NCBI RefSeq assembly: GCF_023716665.1
Contig: NZ_CP071860.1
Location: forward strand, 930,001 to 994,000
Length of the DNA: 64,000 bases
Origin: Vibrio sp. SCSIO 43135
GTDB lineage: Bacteria; Pseudomonadota; Gammaproteobacteria; Enterobacterales; Vibrionaceae
Direction: 5' to 3'
The notes below the pieces were generated by a model that saw only the letters and a program-made list of their open reading frames with translations, was not told the DNA's origin and searched no databases. This document shows positions 15,672-24,735 of this stretch, one piece after another (position 1 is the stretch's first letter; every line of letters starts with the position of its first letter). The translations under genes and the position numbers were made by a program.

Positions 15672-17336
15672 ATGGCCGTACTATCTACTAAAATCAAAAC
15701 CTCCACGCCTCTGTTTACTGGTAATCAGGAAAACATGGAGCGTTTAGTCGGACAGTTAAAAGACGATATCGCCTGCATCAAACAGGGTGGTGGCGAAAAA
15801 GCCATTGCGCGTCAACGAGCTAAGGGCAAACTGCCAGTTCGAGAACGAATCGAAACCCTTATCGACGACCACTCTACGTTTTTGGAAATTGGGCAGTTCG
15901 CCGCATGGAAAGTGTACGATGAACCGATTCCTTGCGCGGGCGTCGTTGCCGGTATCGCTAGCGTCAATGGGATCACCTGCATGATCATTGCTAACGATCC
16001 TTCGGTCAAAGGTGGCACTTACTACCCTTTAACGGTTAAGAAGCATTTACGCGCACAAGAAATCGCAGAGCGTTGCCAAATCCCTTGTATCTATTTGGTA
16101 GACTCTGGCGGAGCTAACCTGCCTCATCAAGCTGAAGTTTTCCCCGATAAGGACCATTTTGGGCGAATTTTTTTCAATCAGGCTCGAATGTCAGCGAAAG
16201 GTATACCACAAATAGCGGTTGTTCTTGGCCTATGTACTGCTGGTGGCGCCTACATTCCAGCGATGGCAGATGTGTCAATCATAGTGAAGAATCAAGGGAC
16301 AATTTTTCTCGCTGGCCCACCACTTGTTAAGGCCGCGACAGGCGAAGTGGTTACGGGCGAGGAGCTTGGCGGCGCGGATGTACATTGCAAAAAGTCGGGT
16401 GTTGCAGATTATTATGCTCAAAGTGAAGTCGAAGCATTAACCCTTGCCAAGCAAGCTGTTACAAGTGCTATGCCCTATTGTAAGCATTCGTTTTCAAAAG
16501 CTCATTTGCCTTCAAAAACTCATTCGTCTTCAAACATTGAATCATCACCCAACACAACCAGTGCATCTCCTCCTAGATACGATGCCGGTGAAGTTTACGG
16601 CATAGTGAACGCAGATCTACGCTTGTCATTCGATGTACGAGAAATCATTGCTCGGATTGTCGACAACTCCGAGTTCGACGAATTTAAAGCGCTGTACGGA
16701 AAAACATTAGTGTGCGGGTTTGCCCACATTGACGGCCATCCAATTGGGATCGTAGCGAACAACGGCATCTTATTTTCAGAATCTTCACAAAAAGGCGCGC
16801 ACTTTATCGAGCTTTGCTGCAAAAGAAAGATTCCGTTGTTGTTCTTGCAAAACATCACTGGATTTATGGTTGGTAAGAAGTATGAAGAAGAAGGCATTGC
16901 CAAGCACGGTGCGAAGTTAGTCATGGCGGTTGCGTGTGCAGATGTACCTAAGTTTACCATTGTTATTGGCGGCTCATTTGGAGCGGGCAACTATGGAATG
17001 TGCGGCCGCGCCTACGATCCAACCCTAATGTGGATGTGGCCAAACGCCCGAATCTCAGTCATGGGGGGTGAGCAAGCCGCGGGTGTCATGTCACAAGTAA
17101 CCCGAGAAATAAAACAGCGTAAAGGTGAAGAATGGACCGCTGAACAAGAGAATGCTTTCAAGCAACCGATTATTGATATGTATGACGAACAAGGCAGCCC
17201 TTACTACGCCAGTGCAAGGCTTTGGGACGATGGCATTATCGACCCAAAAGATACTCGCGCGGTACTTTCGCAAGCGTTAGCAGCCGTCGCACATGCGCCC
17301 ATTCCAGATAGCCAGTTTGGTATCTTCCGCATGTAA
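15672..17336 (+). CDS. liuB: Methylcrotonyl-CoA carboxylase carboxyltransferase (beta) subunit
   Basis: This is the carboxyltransferase subunit that carboxylates 3-methylcrotonyl-CoA using biotin charged by the alpha subunit. Seen are VDSGGANLPHQAEVFPD, GLCTAGGAYIPAMADVSI, the GEVVTGEELGGADVH region, and in the C-terminal half LLFLQNITGFMVGKKYEEEG and GGSFGAGNYGMCGRAYDP. The start ATG 15672 has AGGAAGG upstream; an earlier frame opening would only overlap liuA. It has 554 residues, slightly more than the usual ~535, because of a Ser/His-rich repeat insert at residues ~273-290 joining the two carboxyltransferase halves. No alpha subunit is encoded in this window. Confidence 0.93.
   Translation: MAVLSTKIKTSTPLFTGNQENMERLVGQLKDDIACIKQGGGEKAIARQRAKGKLPVRERIETLIDDHSTFLEIGQFAAWKVYDEPIPCAGVVAGIASVNGITCMIIANDPSVKGGTYYPLTVKKHLRAQEIAERCQIPCIYLVDSGGANLPHQAEVFPDKDHFGRIFFNQARMSAKGIPQIAVVLGLCTAGGAYIPAMADVSIIVKNQGTIFLAGPPLVKAATGEVVTGEELGGADVHCKKSGVADYYAQSEVEALTLAKQAVTSAMPYCKHSFSKAHLPSKTHSSSNIESSPNTTSASPPRYDAGEVYGIVNADLRLSFDVREIIARIVDNSEFDEFKALYGKTLVCGFAHIDGHPIGIVANNGILFSESSQKGAHFIELCCKRKIPLLFLQNITGFMVGKKYEEEGIAKHGAKLVMAVACADVPKFTIVIGGSFGAGNYGMCGRAYDPTLMWMWPNARISVMGGEQAAGVMSQVTREIKQRKGEEWTAEQENAFKQPIIDMYDEQGSPYYASARLWDDGIIDPKDTRAVLSQALAAVAHAPIPDSQFGIFRM
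16488..16541 (+). repeat. Three 18-bp imperfect tandem repeats inside liuB
   Basis: Units at 16488-16505, 16506-16523 and 16524-16541 share TTCAAAAnCTCAT and encode SFSKAH, LPSKTH and SSSNIE. They are in frame and sit in the linker between the two halves of the carboxyltransferase. This looks like local expansion of a linker tolerated by the enzyme. Confidence 0.75.
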
Positions 17337-17396
17337 ACACGACATGCTAACCAAGGTAAAAGGTTTATTCGAAGCGCTGATTAGGGAATCACTCAA

Positions 17397-18194
17397 ATGG
17401 CAGAATCAACAAACAACACTGTTCTTACAGACATAACAGATAACGGCGTTGCGACGATTACCCTCAACCGCGTCGATAAAAGTAATGCTTTCGATGCCTC
17501 GATAATTCAATCACTTACACACGAAATTGACACTCTCAGTTCGGATATAGGCATACGCTGCCTGGTGTTACGTGGTAACGGAAAACACTTTTCAGCGGGT
17601 GCCGATTTGCATTGGATGAAGTCAATGGCCAACAAATCAAAGCAAGAAAACCAAGATGATGCGGTTCAACTCGCTAAATTGATGCAGGCGTTAGATAACT
17701 TTCCCCATCCTACTATTGCTGTTGTTCATGGGAGTGCTTTTGGCGGTGCACTTGGCCTTATTTGTTGTTGCGATATCGCGCTCGGAACAGAGTCTTCAAT
17801 CTTTTGTTTGAGTGAAGTAAAAATCGGTTTAATTCCAGCAACGATTGGGCCATATGTTTGCCGAGCGATTGGCCAACGTCATGCTCGCCGATATATGCTC
17901 ACCGGAGAACGAATCGAAGCCAAAACCGCGGTAGATATCGGCCTACTTCACTATTTATGTTCACACAATACACTGCAGGAATCGCTTAACCATATCCTTA
18001 AGCAGATCCTTTCCAATAGCCCAGCAGCGGTGTCCAAAGCCAAAACCTTATGCCAACTTTGTGATTCTACGCCGATAGATACCGCGCTTATCAATGAAAC
18101 CAGTCAAATGATCGCTGATATTCGAGTATCGAAGCAAGGGCAAGAAGGACTCAATGCGTATTTTGAAAAGCGCTTACCTAACTGGGTGAAGTGA
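17397..18194 (+). CDS. liuC: Methylglutaconyl-CoA hydratase
   Basis: This crotonase-superfamily hydratase adds water to 3-methylglutaconyl-CoA to give HMG-CoA. It has 265 residues with NRVDKSNAFDASI, GNGKHFSAGADLHWMKSM (a LiuC-typical oxyanion segment), VHGSAFGGALGLICCCDIA and LSEVKIGLIPATIGPYVCRAIG. The C-terminus ends in FEKRLPNWVK. It is the fourth gene of the leucine operon; the next gene starts five bases after its stop, where liuD would normally be. Confidence 0.93.
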   Translation: MAESTNNTVLTDITDNGVATITLNRVDKSNAFDASIIQSLTHEIDTLSSDIGIRCLVLRGNGKHFSAGADLHWMKSMANKSKQENQDDAVQLAKLMQALDNFPHPTIAVVHGSAFGGALGLICCCDIALGTESSIFCLSEVKIGLIPATIGPYVCRAIGQRHARRYMLTGERIEAKTAVDIGLLHYLCSHNTLQESLNHILKQILSNSPAAVSKAKTLCQLCDSTPIDTALINETSQMIADIRVSKQGQEGLNAYFEKRLPNWVK

Positions 18195-18198
18195 TGAT

Positions 18199-19116
18199 AT
18201 GAAAACTATGAGTAACTCTACTTCCCTTCCCCAATCAGTCACCATTAAAGAGATGGGTCCCAGAGACGGCTTACAAAATGAAGTACAAATCTCAACAGAG
18301 GATAAAGTGCTTCTCGTTGATCAACTGTCCCAAACCGGTTTGTCGTATATCGAAGTGGGTTCGTTTGTTTCGCCTAAATGGGTTCCACAGATGGCGGACT
18401 CTAAGCAAGTATTTGAACGCATCCAACGCCAATCTGGCATCTGCTATTCGGCGCTAACGCCCAACCTTCAAGGGTTAGAAGCGGCGATAGAAGCAAAAGC
18501 TAATGAAGTCGCTATCTTTACCTCGGCGTCCGAAACCTTCTGCCAAAGGAATATCAACTGCTCCATTGACGAAAGTATTCAGCGTTTTATCCCTGTCGTA
18601 GAAAAAGCTTTGCAATTCGGAATTCCTGTAAGAGCTTATTTATCCTGCATCGTTGACTGCCCATATGACGGTAGTACCGACCCACAGCAAGTTCGAAGCG
18701 TCGCAAAACAATTGCAAGATCTCGGCTGCTATGAAATCTCTTTGGGCGATACTATCGGCACTGGCACTCCACTTCGTGTAACTCACATGTTAGAAGCCGT
18801 CATGAAGGATGTTGATAAAGGAAAGCTAGCCGTTCATTTCCATGATACCTATGGGCAAGCACTCGCCAATATCTACCAAGCGCTGCAAATGGGAATTGCG
18901 ACAATAGATAGCAGCGTTGGTGGCCTAGGCGGCTGCCCTTACGCCAAAGGCGCAAGTGGCAATGTCGCCACAGAGGAAGTGCTCTACCTTTGCAAGGGGC
19001 TGGGAATTGAAACCGGAGTCGATCTAGAGAAAATGATTGAAATCAGTTGGTTTATCAATCTGGTGTTGGGGCGTAAGCCAACATCTAAAGTCGCATTGGC
19101 TTACGGACAAAAGTAG
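18199..19116 (+). CDS. liuE: Hydroxymethylglutaryl-CoA lyase
   Basis: This is the TIM-barrel lyase cleaving HMG-CoA to acetyl-CoA and acetoacetate, the last step of leucine breakdown. The motifs seen are KEMGPRDGLQNE, YIEVGSFVSPKWVPQMAD, SLGDTIGTGTP, VHFHDTYGQALAN and the catalytic-Cys signature SSVGGLGGCPYAKGASGN. Two in-frame starts (18199 and 18208) are close; I give the longer one. It is the final gene of the operon and converges with the esterase gene 13 bases away without an obvious terminator hairpin. Confidence 0.95.
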   Translation: MKTMSNSTSLPQSVTIKEMGPRDGLQNEVQISTEDKVLLVDQLSQTGLSYIEVGSFVSPKWVPQMADSKQVFERIQRQSGICYSALTPNLQGLEAAIEAKANEVAIFTSASETFCQRNINCSIDESIQRFIPVVEKALQFGIPVRAYLSCIVDCPYDGSTDPQQVRSVAKQLQDLGCYEISLGDTIGTGTPLRVTHMLEAVMKDVDKGKLAVHFHDTYGQALANIYQALQMGIATIDSSVGGLGGCPYAKGASGNVATEEVLYLCKGLGIETGVDLEKMIEISWFINLVLGRKPTSKVALAYGQK

Positions 19117-19129
19117 CAAAAGCTAGGCG

Positions 19130-20371
19130 TCAGTCGTTTAGGTCACTCGACTCTTTGGGTGCAGTTTTAGCCTCAGAACCGCGTGTACCTGATTCCATCA
19201 CTTCAAACACTCTTGCCATTGTCTCATCAAAATATGGGTTCCAACTGAGGCGAGCGCCTACTGCATCTTCGCGATATAAGAGCCCCCATGCGGAGTGCCA
19301 AACGTTATTCATCTCTGGGCAAACAATCGGGCTGAACTCATCTTCTTCATTCACTTTACCGCAGCGACGCATTTCTCCGTCTTTGCCATACAAAGGGTTC
19401 CCTTCTCTGTATAGCGGGGAGATATGAGAGCCAGTATGAATGTATAAATCCGGACGGTTCATTGGGAATAGTACAAAGCGCTCGTCGGCATACTGCTTCT
19501 CACCGTACCAAATCAGCTGACTATCCGGGTGAGTAAACGAAGAATGAAATAAATCGTAGACGGCTTTTGATGAGATGAGTTCATCAGCCTCACTCATCAT
19601 TAAGATTGCAGGTACATCGATGGTTTCAGTTTCTAACGTTTCAGCAAGTTCTTGAGTTGATTGGTAATACAAGCCCGCGCCATGCATGGCTAGCGAGTCG
19701 TAACGGCTGTAATTTAACTCGGTATCTCTGTCGGCCCAATCTATGAATTTACTTGCAAACGTCGCGTATTTAACCAATGGATCTTTCGACACAAATGCAG
19801 GAGAAAACAGAATGAGCCCGGAAATAGATGGGTTCTGAGCTGCGTGGGTCGTCACCAAGTTTGTCCCAGTCGAGAATCCACCCAACCACAATTTATCAAC
19901 CTTTGTCTCAAAAAGTGCGACGTGATGGTCAACAATACCATTCCAATCACTAAGCTCAGGCAACATTAGATCAGCTGGCCTCGTTCCGTGACCAGGTAGC
20001 AGTAGCACTCTTACTCGATAGCCTTGATTGTAAAAAGACTGAGCAATATCTGAAAACGAATATGGGGAATCGCCTAGCCCATGAACCAACAAGACCCCTT
20101 CACCGTTTGGATTATCTGGGATAAGTTCATAAGGCATTACGGCTGCGAGCTCTTTTTCCTTATCGTCGCCATGAAAAACTCGATTCTCTTTCAACCATTC
20201 GCGGGTTTCAGAGACATAAAGGCCAAAACTTGGTTGCTGGTATTCTGCGATGGATGGAGAAGATTGGTACATTGGTGAATCCGGCGCGCTACTACAAGCC
20301 ACCAACAACGTACTTAGAGACAACAACAGATATTGGCGCACACATTGCGAAGCGACATCAAGCATCTTCAT
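19130..20371 (-). CDS. Alpha/beta-hydrolase lipoprotein (esterase/lysophospholipase-like)
   Basis: The N-terminus has a signal sequence ending in LLVACSSAPD, a lipobox with the lipidated Cys, predicting a membrane-anchored lipoprotein. The hydrolase fold shows VLLVHGLGDSPYSF (oxyanion region), RVLLLPGHGTRP, and the nucleophile elbow LGGFSTGTN. The acid Asp may be in MMSEADELI; the catalytic His is likely in YIHTGSHISPL, near the C-terminus. The start is preceded by AGGAG. It is the second gene of a leftward pair with the outer-membrane protein gene, 12 bases apart. The substrate is unknown; a carboxylesterase or lysophospholipase is likely. Confidence 0.8.
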   Translation of the reverse strand: MKMLDVASQCVRQYLLLSLSTLLVACSSAPDSPMYQSSPSIAEYQQPSFGLYVSETREWLKENRVFHGDDKEKELAAVMPYELIPDNPNGEGVLLVHGLGDSPYSFSDIAQSFYNQGYRVRVLLLPGHGTRPADLMLPELSDWNGIVDHHVALFETKVDKLWLGGFSTGTNLVTTHAAQNPSISGLILFSPAFVSKDPLVKYATFASKFIDWADRDTELNYSRYDSLAMHGAGLYYQSTQELAETLETETIDVPAILMMSEADELISSKAVYDLFHSSFTHPDSQLIWYGEKQYADERFVLFPMNRPDLYIHTGSHISPLYREGNPLYGKDGEMRRCGKVNEEDEFSPIVCPEMNNVWHSAWGLLYREDAVGARLSWNPYFDETMARVFEVMESGTRGSEAKTAPKESSDLND

Positions 20372-20383
20372 AATGAAACGCTC

Positions 20384-21175
20384 CTAGAAAGAATAGGCAT
20401 AACCAAGCTGCGGCCCTTTCTCAACAAGATCGATTTCCAAAACGGTATCTCCACTTCTGGTTTCATTGGCGATATTTAAGTAACGATAGCCAAACCAAAG
20501 ATTGTGAGATTCGTTAAAGCGATAGATCCCAGAAAGATTAAAACTGCGGTTTACATCGTTATCGCCAGCCAGATTAAAATCAGCACTGACACTGATTCCC
20601 CAGTCATCATTAAAGTATGTGTTGTACTTGAGCCCAACTAACCAATCGAAAAGATGTTCATCGGCAAGGATAGGTGAAGTGTTTATATTGATTAACCCCT
20701 CATCAGATCGCGCACTAATATCAAGTTGCACTTGGCTAAACGTATGCCTTACACCGGTCAGTATCTCGAGTTTCGGGTAAACTTCATAACCAAAGAACAA
20801 GTCGTTAACCGATAAATGCATACGCGTGGTGACATTGTGGCCAGGAGAAATAACTGTACCGAATATTGGCCCTGTCATCCCTTGAGTTGTCGCCTCATCT
20901 TTCATGTAGAGGTAGTTAGCACGTGCGCCTACCAACCACTTTCCTTTTTGGGCGTAGAAGTCCCCCATTAATCCAAAAGCTAAGCCATCCAATATGTTTT
21001 CAAATGGCACATCGACACGCACTACATCGCCACCGGAATTAACGTCACCTTGAATACTAGGTGCCCAAATCATGGGAAAAACCAGCAAGAACTCCCATTC
21101 GTCATCAGATTGAATGTCATTGGCAAAGACAGGGCTTGAAAGCGCTAGGACGCTCAAGAGTGCAGCATTTTTCAT
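20384..21175 (-). CDS. Outer-membrane beta-barrel protein, unknown function
   Basis: There is a signal peptide (MKNAALLSVLALSSPVFA) followed by a 240-residue mature part. It consists of alternating hydrophobic/polar strands (WLVGARANYLYM, DLFFGYEVYPKLEILTGVRH, YNTYFNDDWGISVSADFNLAG, HNLWFGYRYLNIA) and ends in a C-terminal aromatic residue (GYAYSF). These are outer-membrane barrel hallmarks. No specific family was recognised. Its pairing with a lipoprotein hydrolase suggests a shared envelope role, perhaps processing or uptake of an esterified compound, but this is inference. Confidence 0.75.
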   Translation of the reverse strand: MKNAALLSVLALSSPVFANDIQSDDEWEFLLVFPMIWAPSIQGDVNSGGDVVRVDVPFENILDGLAFGLMGDFYAQKGKWLVGARANYLYMKDEATTQGMTGPIFGTVISPGHNVTTRMHLSVNDLFFGYEVYPKLEILTGVRHTFSQVQLDISARSDEGLININTSPILADEHLFDWLVGLKYNTYFNDDWGISVSADFNLAGDNDVNRSFNLSGIYRFNESHNLWFGYRYLNIANETRSGDTVLEIDLVEKGPQLGYAYSF

Positions 21176-21395
21176 ATACGTTTGTTCCTTCTACGTACAT
21201 TTTTGAATTGTTCAAGATATGGTGAAACTATGTGGCTTTTCCGTGTGCATTAATTTATCCACAACCTACATATTCACTCGAGCAATGATACTATAAAAAC
21301 CATAGTAAACATTAACTTATTCGCGAACATTCGTTGCCAATTCTTAGGCAGGCATCTCGAACTTAAGTGTGCTGTCCTCCGATACTCGTACTTGG

Positions 21396-22877
21396 TTAGG
21401 ATTCCGTCACCCAGAGGAACTGGTCGAGATCGTTACAATCATCATCTAATTCAATTCTGTTTCGACCTTGTCTTTTGGCTCGATACAATAAATCATCTGC
21501 ACGTTTGAATAGCTGGTGACTCGGCTCCATATAGCGCAGTGTTGCCACTCCCCCAGACACAGTAACCATATGATGACGGCTTGCTTGGAGTTCAATGTCA
21601 TTTCTGATTTGTTCAGCGATTCGCAATGCTTCGGCACGATTTAGGCTATGAAGCAAGATAGCGAACTCTTCTCCGCCGTAACGATACAGCGCTTCGACGT
21701 TGTAGTTTTGTCGAATCGTGCCAGCAACTGCTTTTAGTACTTCGTCTCCTACTTGGTGGCCAAATCGGTCATTGACGTATTTAAAATGATCGATATCTAA
21801 TAGCAGCAAATAACATTGACGCTCATTTTTGGCGTTTATTTGGCAGAATTCGCCAAAATCGGTGTCAAATCGCGCTCTATTATAAGCACCCGTTAACGGG
21901 TCGATATTCACTAACCATCTGATTTTTAAATGTGAATATAATAGCCAGTACAAGGCAATAACTAAAAATGCAAACAAAGTCCCTTTCACAATCGCATTAC
22001 GTTTTAAGCTTCTGATTTGGTCCAATGCATTCTTCGCGCTTCTTACCGCGATAATTTCACCACCATTTGGAAGTGGCATAGACTGGGCCAAAAATAGTTC
22101 ATTGGGAAATATATTGGCTTTAAAGATAGTGAGGCCTTCGATTTCAGTACGTGTAATCACGTCAGGAAGTAAATCGAGGCTTTCTTTTGTCGGTTTGTAA
22201 TTCCAACTTGGCCCATCTCCCACTAACCTAAATACGCGTAATTGATCCATCCTAAGATTAGAGATACCTACACCGCGTTCATCGACAAATAAAACGGCAC
22301 TGTCATTTACATGTATGTATTTGATTAAAGAGAGGATATTAATCTTTCTTATTAATAGCCCCTGAACTTTACCCGACTTCTCAATGCGATCGGCTATTAC
22401 GATATCAGCCGTCTGCTTCGCTTGATCAAGCTGGAGTTGATATGAACGCCCAGTTTCGAATGCTCTTATCGCATAACGCCTGTCAGAGACATTTCTGCCA
22501 AACATTTGCTCTGCTCTATGCCCAGAAGCATCGATTACCACACCTTTGAGGTTCACTCTCATTAGCAAGTCACTGTCGGGACTTTGAAGTACCTGTAATC
22601 GCGGCTTCATGATGATATCGAGATAAGACGCCTCCTCCATTCTTATTAATAATTGGGAGTATTGGCGAAGATGGTCGTATTCCGACTTTATAAATTGCTT
22701 GAATTGAGTGTTGGATATATTTATCCGTTCGGTTAACTCATTGATTTGGTTATTTTTAAGTTCTTCCTTATCACGGACAAAATCATGATAGAGAAAGTGA
22801 GTCACTAAAAAAACTAAAATCACCGCACACACCGCACTACCTATAAGGAGTAGGATATTTTTCTTAGTGACTTCCAT
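21396..22877 (-). CDS. Membrane diguanylate cyclase with periplasmic Cache-like sensor
   Basis: Residues ~8-28 form a membrane segment, followed by a ~270-residue periplasmic region with Cache-like features (ISNTQFKQFIKSEYDHLRQYSQ, VNLKGVVIDASG, VSDRRYAIRAFETG). A second membrane segment (FAFLVIALYWLLYSHL) precedes a cytoplasmic GGDEF domain. The signature reads GGEEF near residue 400 with DPLTGAYNR and DIDHFKYVNDRFGHQVGD, so cyclic-di-GMP synthesis is expected. An RxxD-type inhibitory site is not obvious upstream of GGEEF. It is monocistronic, divergent from the LuxR-type regulator gene. Confidence 0.9.
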   Translation of the reverse strand: MEVTKKNILLLIGSAVCAVILVFLVTHFLYHDFVRDKEELKNNQINELTERINISNTQFKQFIKSEYDHLRQYSQLLIRMEEASYLDIIMKPRLQVLQSPDSDLLMRVNLKGVVIDASGHRAEQMFGRNVSDRRYAIRAFETGRSYQLQLDQAKQTADIVIADRIEKSGKVQGLLIRKINILSLIKYIHVNDSAVLFVDERGVGISNLRMDQLRVFRLVGDGPSWNYKPTKESLDLLPDVITRTEIEGLTIFKANIFPNELFLAQSMPLPNGGEIIAVRSAKNALDQIRSLKRNAIVKGTLFAFLVIALYWLLYSHLKIRWLVNIDPLTGAYNRARFDTDFGEFCQINAKNERQCYLLLLDIDHFKYVNDRFGHQVGDEVLKAVAGTIRQNYNVEALYRYGGEEFAILLHSLNRAEALRIAEQIRNDIELQASRHHMVTVSGGVATLRYMEPSHQLFKRADDLLYRAKRQGRNRIELDDDCNDLDQFLWVTES

Positions 22878-23042
22878 GTATAATTTTATTTGATGATGAT
22901 CGAGTAATTAGTTTATTTAATCGATAATATTGAAAATACAGTAAATTTACTGCACTCATATACCGTATTGTTCAAGTACGATCACCGTCATAAACTCGTT
23001 TTCTCTATTGCAACTTTTTCATATCGCTAAGCCTGAATCTTG

Positions 23043-23819
23043 ATGTATAAAATTAATAGTTTTGAAGATTTACTCTTTGTTCAAACCGACATATTGACCA
23101 ACCGCCCTGCTAAAGACTACGTTCAAACGCTGAACTACGTTGCACGGCTCGCTCTCGACTGGTTTAAGCTAGATAGGCTAACGCTTTTCCCAAACTCTAT
23201 GATTTTGCTTGATGCCGACAAACGCATCTCTGTTTCACGTGATGGTGTCCCTCCGCTGAACAAGCAAAACTTGATGGTGGGTAACTACCGTGATTACTTA
23301 CAGATTTTGCGTACCGACAAGCAATGGCAGCTGTTTCATGATGAGCAGTTAAAAAGCCACCCTCTCGACCCACTTAAAGAACTCTATAAAGAAGGCATCC
23401 GCTACCATGGTGTAGTCACGCTCAAGCAGTTTGGCCAACAGTGGGGAGGCATTGCTTTTTCTCGCTTTAACAATGATGCAGGTGAACACCAACAGCGTGA
23501 TATTTTGCGTTTAAAGTTGATATCAGACACTTGGCTTCATTACTGGCATCACGCGACTTTGAGTTTGAGTTTGAATGCAGATAAGCAAGCAGGAAAAAGT
23601 GACAATAAAAAGCTACTGCTATTAAGCCAGAAGCAATGTGATATTTTGCGTTTGCTCGCTCAAGGGTACACAGCTAAACAGATAGCAGAAAAGCTCTATG
23701 TTAGCCCACGCACTGTAGAATCTCATAAGTACCGTATGTTGGATTTACTTGACTTAAACACACATACAGAATTGGTCCAGTTCGCGCTACGTAACGGCCT
23801 AGGAATTGAGACAAGTTAG
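23043..23819 (+). CDS. LuxR-family regulator with N-terminal GAF-like domain
   Basis: The C-terminal ~65 residues form a LuxR-type HTH (LSQKQCDILRLLAQGYTAKQIAEKLYVSPRTVESHKYRM, here abbreviated by position 195-255). The N-terminal ~170 residues look like a GAF/autoinducer-type alpha-beta sensor (YVARLALDWFKLDRLTLF, FGQQWGGIAFSRFN) without recognisable AHL-binding signatures. I start at ATG 23043 rather than TTG 23040. A bidirectional terminator separates it from the protocatechuate operon. Its target could be the divergent cyclase gene or something distant. Confidence 0.82.
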   Translation: MYKINSFEDLLFVQTDILTNRPAKDYVQTLNYVARLALDWFKLDRLTLFPNSMILLDADKRISVSRDGVPPLNKQNLMVGNYRDYLQILRTDKQWQLFHDEQLKSHPLDPLKELYKEGIRYHGVVTLKQFGQQWGGIAFSRFNNDAGEHQQRDILRLKLISDTWLHYWHHATLSLSLNADKQAGKSDNKKLLLLSQKQCDILRLLAQGYTAKQIAEKLYVSPRTVESHKYRMLDLLDLNTHTELVQFALRNGLGIETS

Positions 23820-23856
23820 TTAGCTCTCCCTTCTGTTGAGCAAAATGATTAGATAA

Positions 23857-23886
23857 TAAAAACGCCGTCAGTGACGGCGTTTTTGT
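23857..23886. terminator. Bidirectional terminator
   Basis: AACGCCGTCA and TGACGGCGTT form an almost loop-free inverted repeat (23861-23881) flanked by AAAAA on the left and TTTTT on the right. It ends both the LuxR-type gene and the leftward lig operon, eight bases beyond ligB. Confidence 0.9.
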
Positions 23887-23893
23887 TTTACGG

Positions 23894-24733
23894 TTAGTTG
23901 TTTTCTATCAACATTGTTCCTGCCCCAGTATTGGAAACAGGTGCATGATAGCTGCTGAGGAGTACGTTTAAGTCACCCTGTAACGCACCTCTCATACCCA
24001 ACCACATAATGAACTCAGGCCCTTGCGCACCAGCGTTTTCAATTAAGTCGAGAATCGAAAACTTAGTTAGGCATTCTGGGTCGTCGATCAGTTTGTCCAT
24101 ACAATACAAATCAAACTTCTTGTTGATAAACCCTGCTCGCTCGCCATCAAGTTGATGTGAAAGCCCACCCGTACCGAGAACGACAACTTTTAGGTCTTTG
24201 TCGTAACTTTCTACCGCTTTTCCAATTGCTTTACCTAATTCGTAGCAACGCTTAGGCGACGGCATAGGATGTTGTTCAACGTTGATGCAAACTGGAATAA
24301 CTTTCATGTGTCCGTAGGATTGATTTGGCCACATAAGCTGCATTGGCACAGTCAATCCATGGTCCACTTTCATCTCTTGGCAGATAGTAATATCGAACTC
24401 GTTCTCGACTAACTCGTTACAGATGTGCCAAGACAAATCTGGGTCGCCTTGAATATCGGGAATAGTTTGAATGCCCCAACCTTCATCGGCGTTTTTGTAT
24501 TGTTGCGCAGCACCGATCGCAAATGTTGGTTTCTTATCCAAGAAAAATTCGAGGCCATGGTCATTGTAAAAAACGATCGCGACATCTGGTTGCACTTCGT
24601 CAAGCCATTGGTGAATAGGCGGATACGCGTCAAACAGAGGTTTCCAATAAGGGTCCTGTTGAAGGTTATTTTCTATCGCTTTACCGATAGAAGGAATATG
24701 TGAAGTTGTGATACCACCAATAATATTCGCCAT
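23894..24733 (-). CDS. ligB: Protocatechuate 4,5-dioxygenase beta (catalytic) subunit
   Basis: This is the iron(II) extradiol dioxygenase subunit that opens the protocatechuate ring between carbons 4 and 5. The class III extradiol (LigB-family) motifs are visible: GGITTSHIPSIG with metal-ligand His12, VFYNDHGLEFF with the second His, and GTGGLSHQLDGERAGF with the catalytic His. Length 279 residues. It is the last gene of the leftward operon ligJ-ligK-ligU-ligI-ligA-ligB and starts two bases after ligA ends, so the two subunits are made together. Confidence 0.93.
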   Translation of the reverse strand: MANIIGGITTSHIPSIGKAIENNLQQDPYWKPLFDAYPPIHQWLDEVQPDVAIVFYNDHGLEFFLDKKPTFAIGAAQQYKNADEGWGIQTIPDIQGDPDLSWHICNELVENEFDITICQEMKVDHGLTVPMQLMWPNQSYGHMKVIPVCINVEQHPMPSPKRCYELGKAIGKAVESYDKDLKVVVLGTGGLSHQLDGERAGFINKKFDLYCMDKLIDDPECLTKFSILDLIENAGAQGPEFIMWLGMRGALQGDLNVLLSSYHAPVSNTGAGTMLIENN

Positions 24734-24735
24734 AA

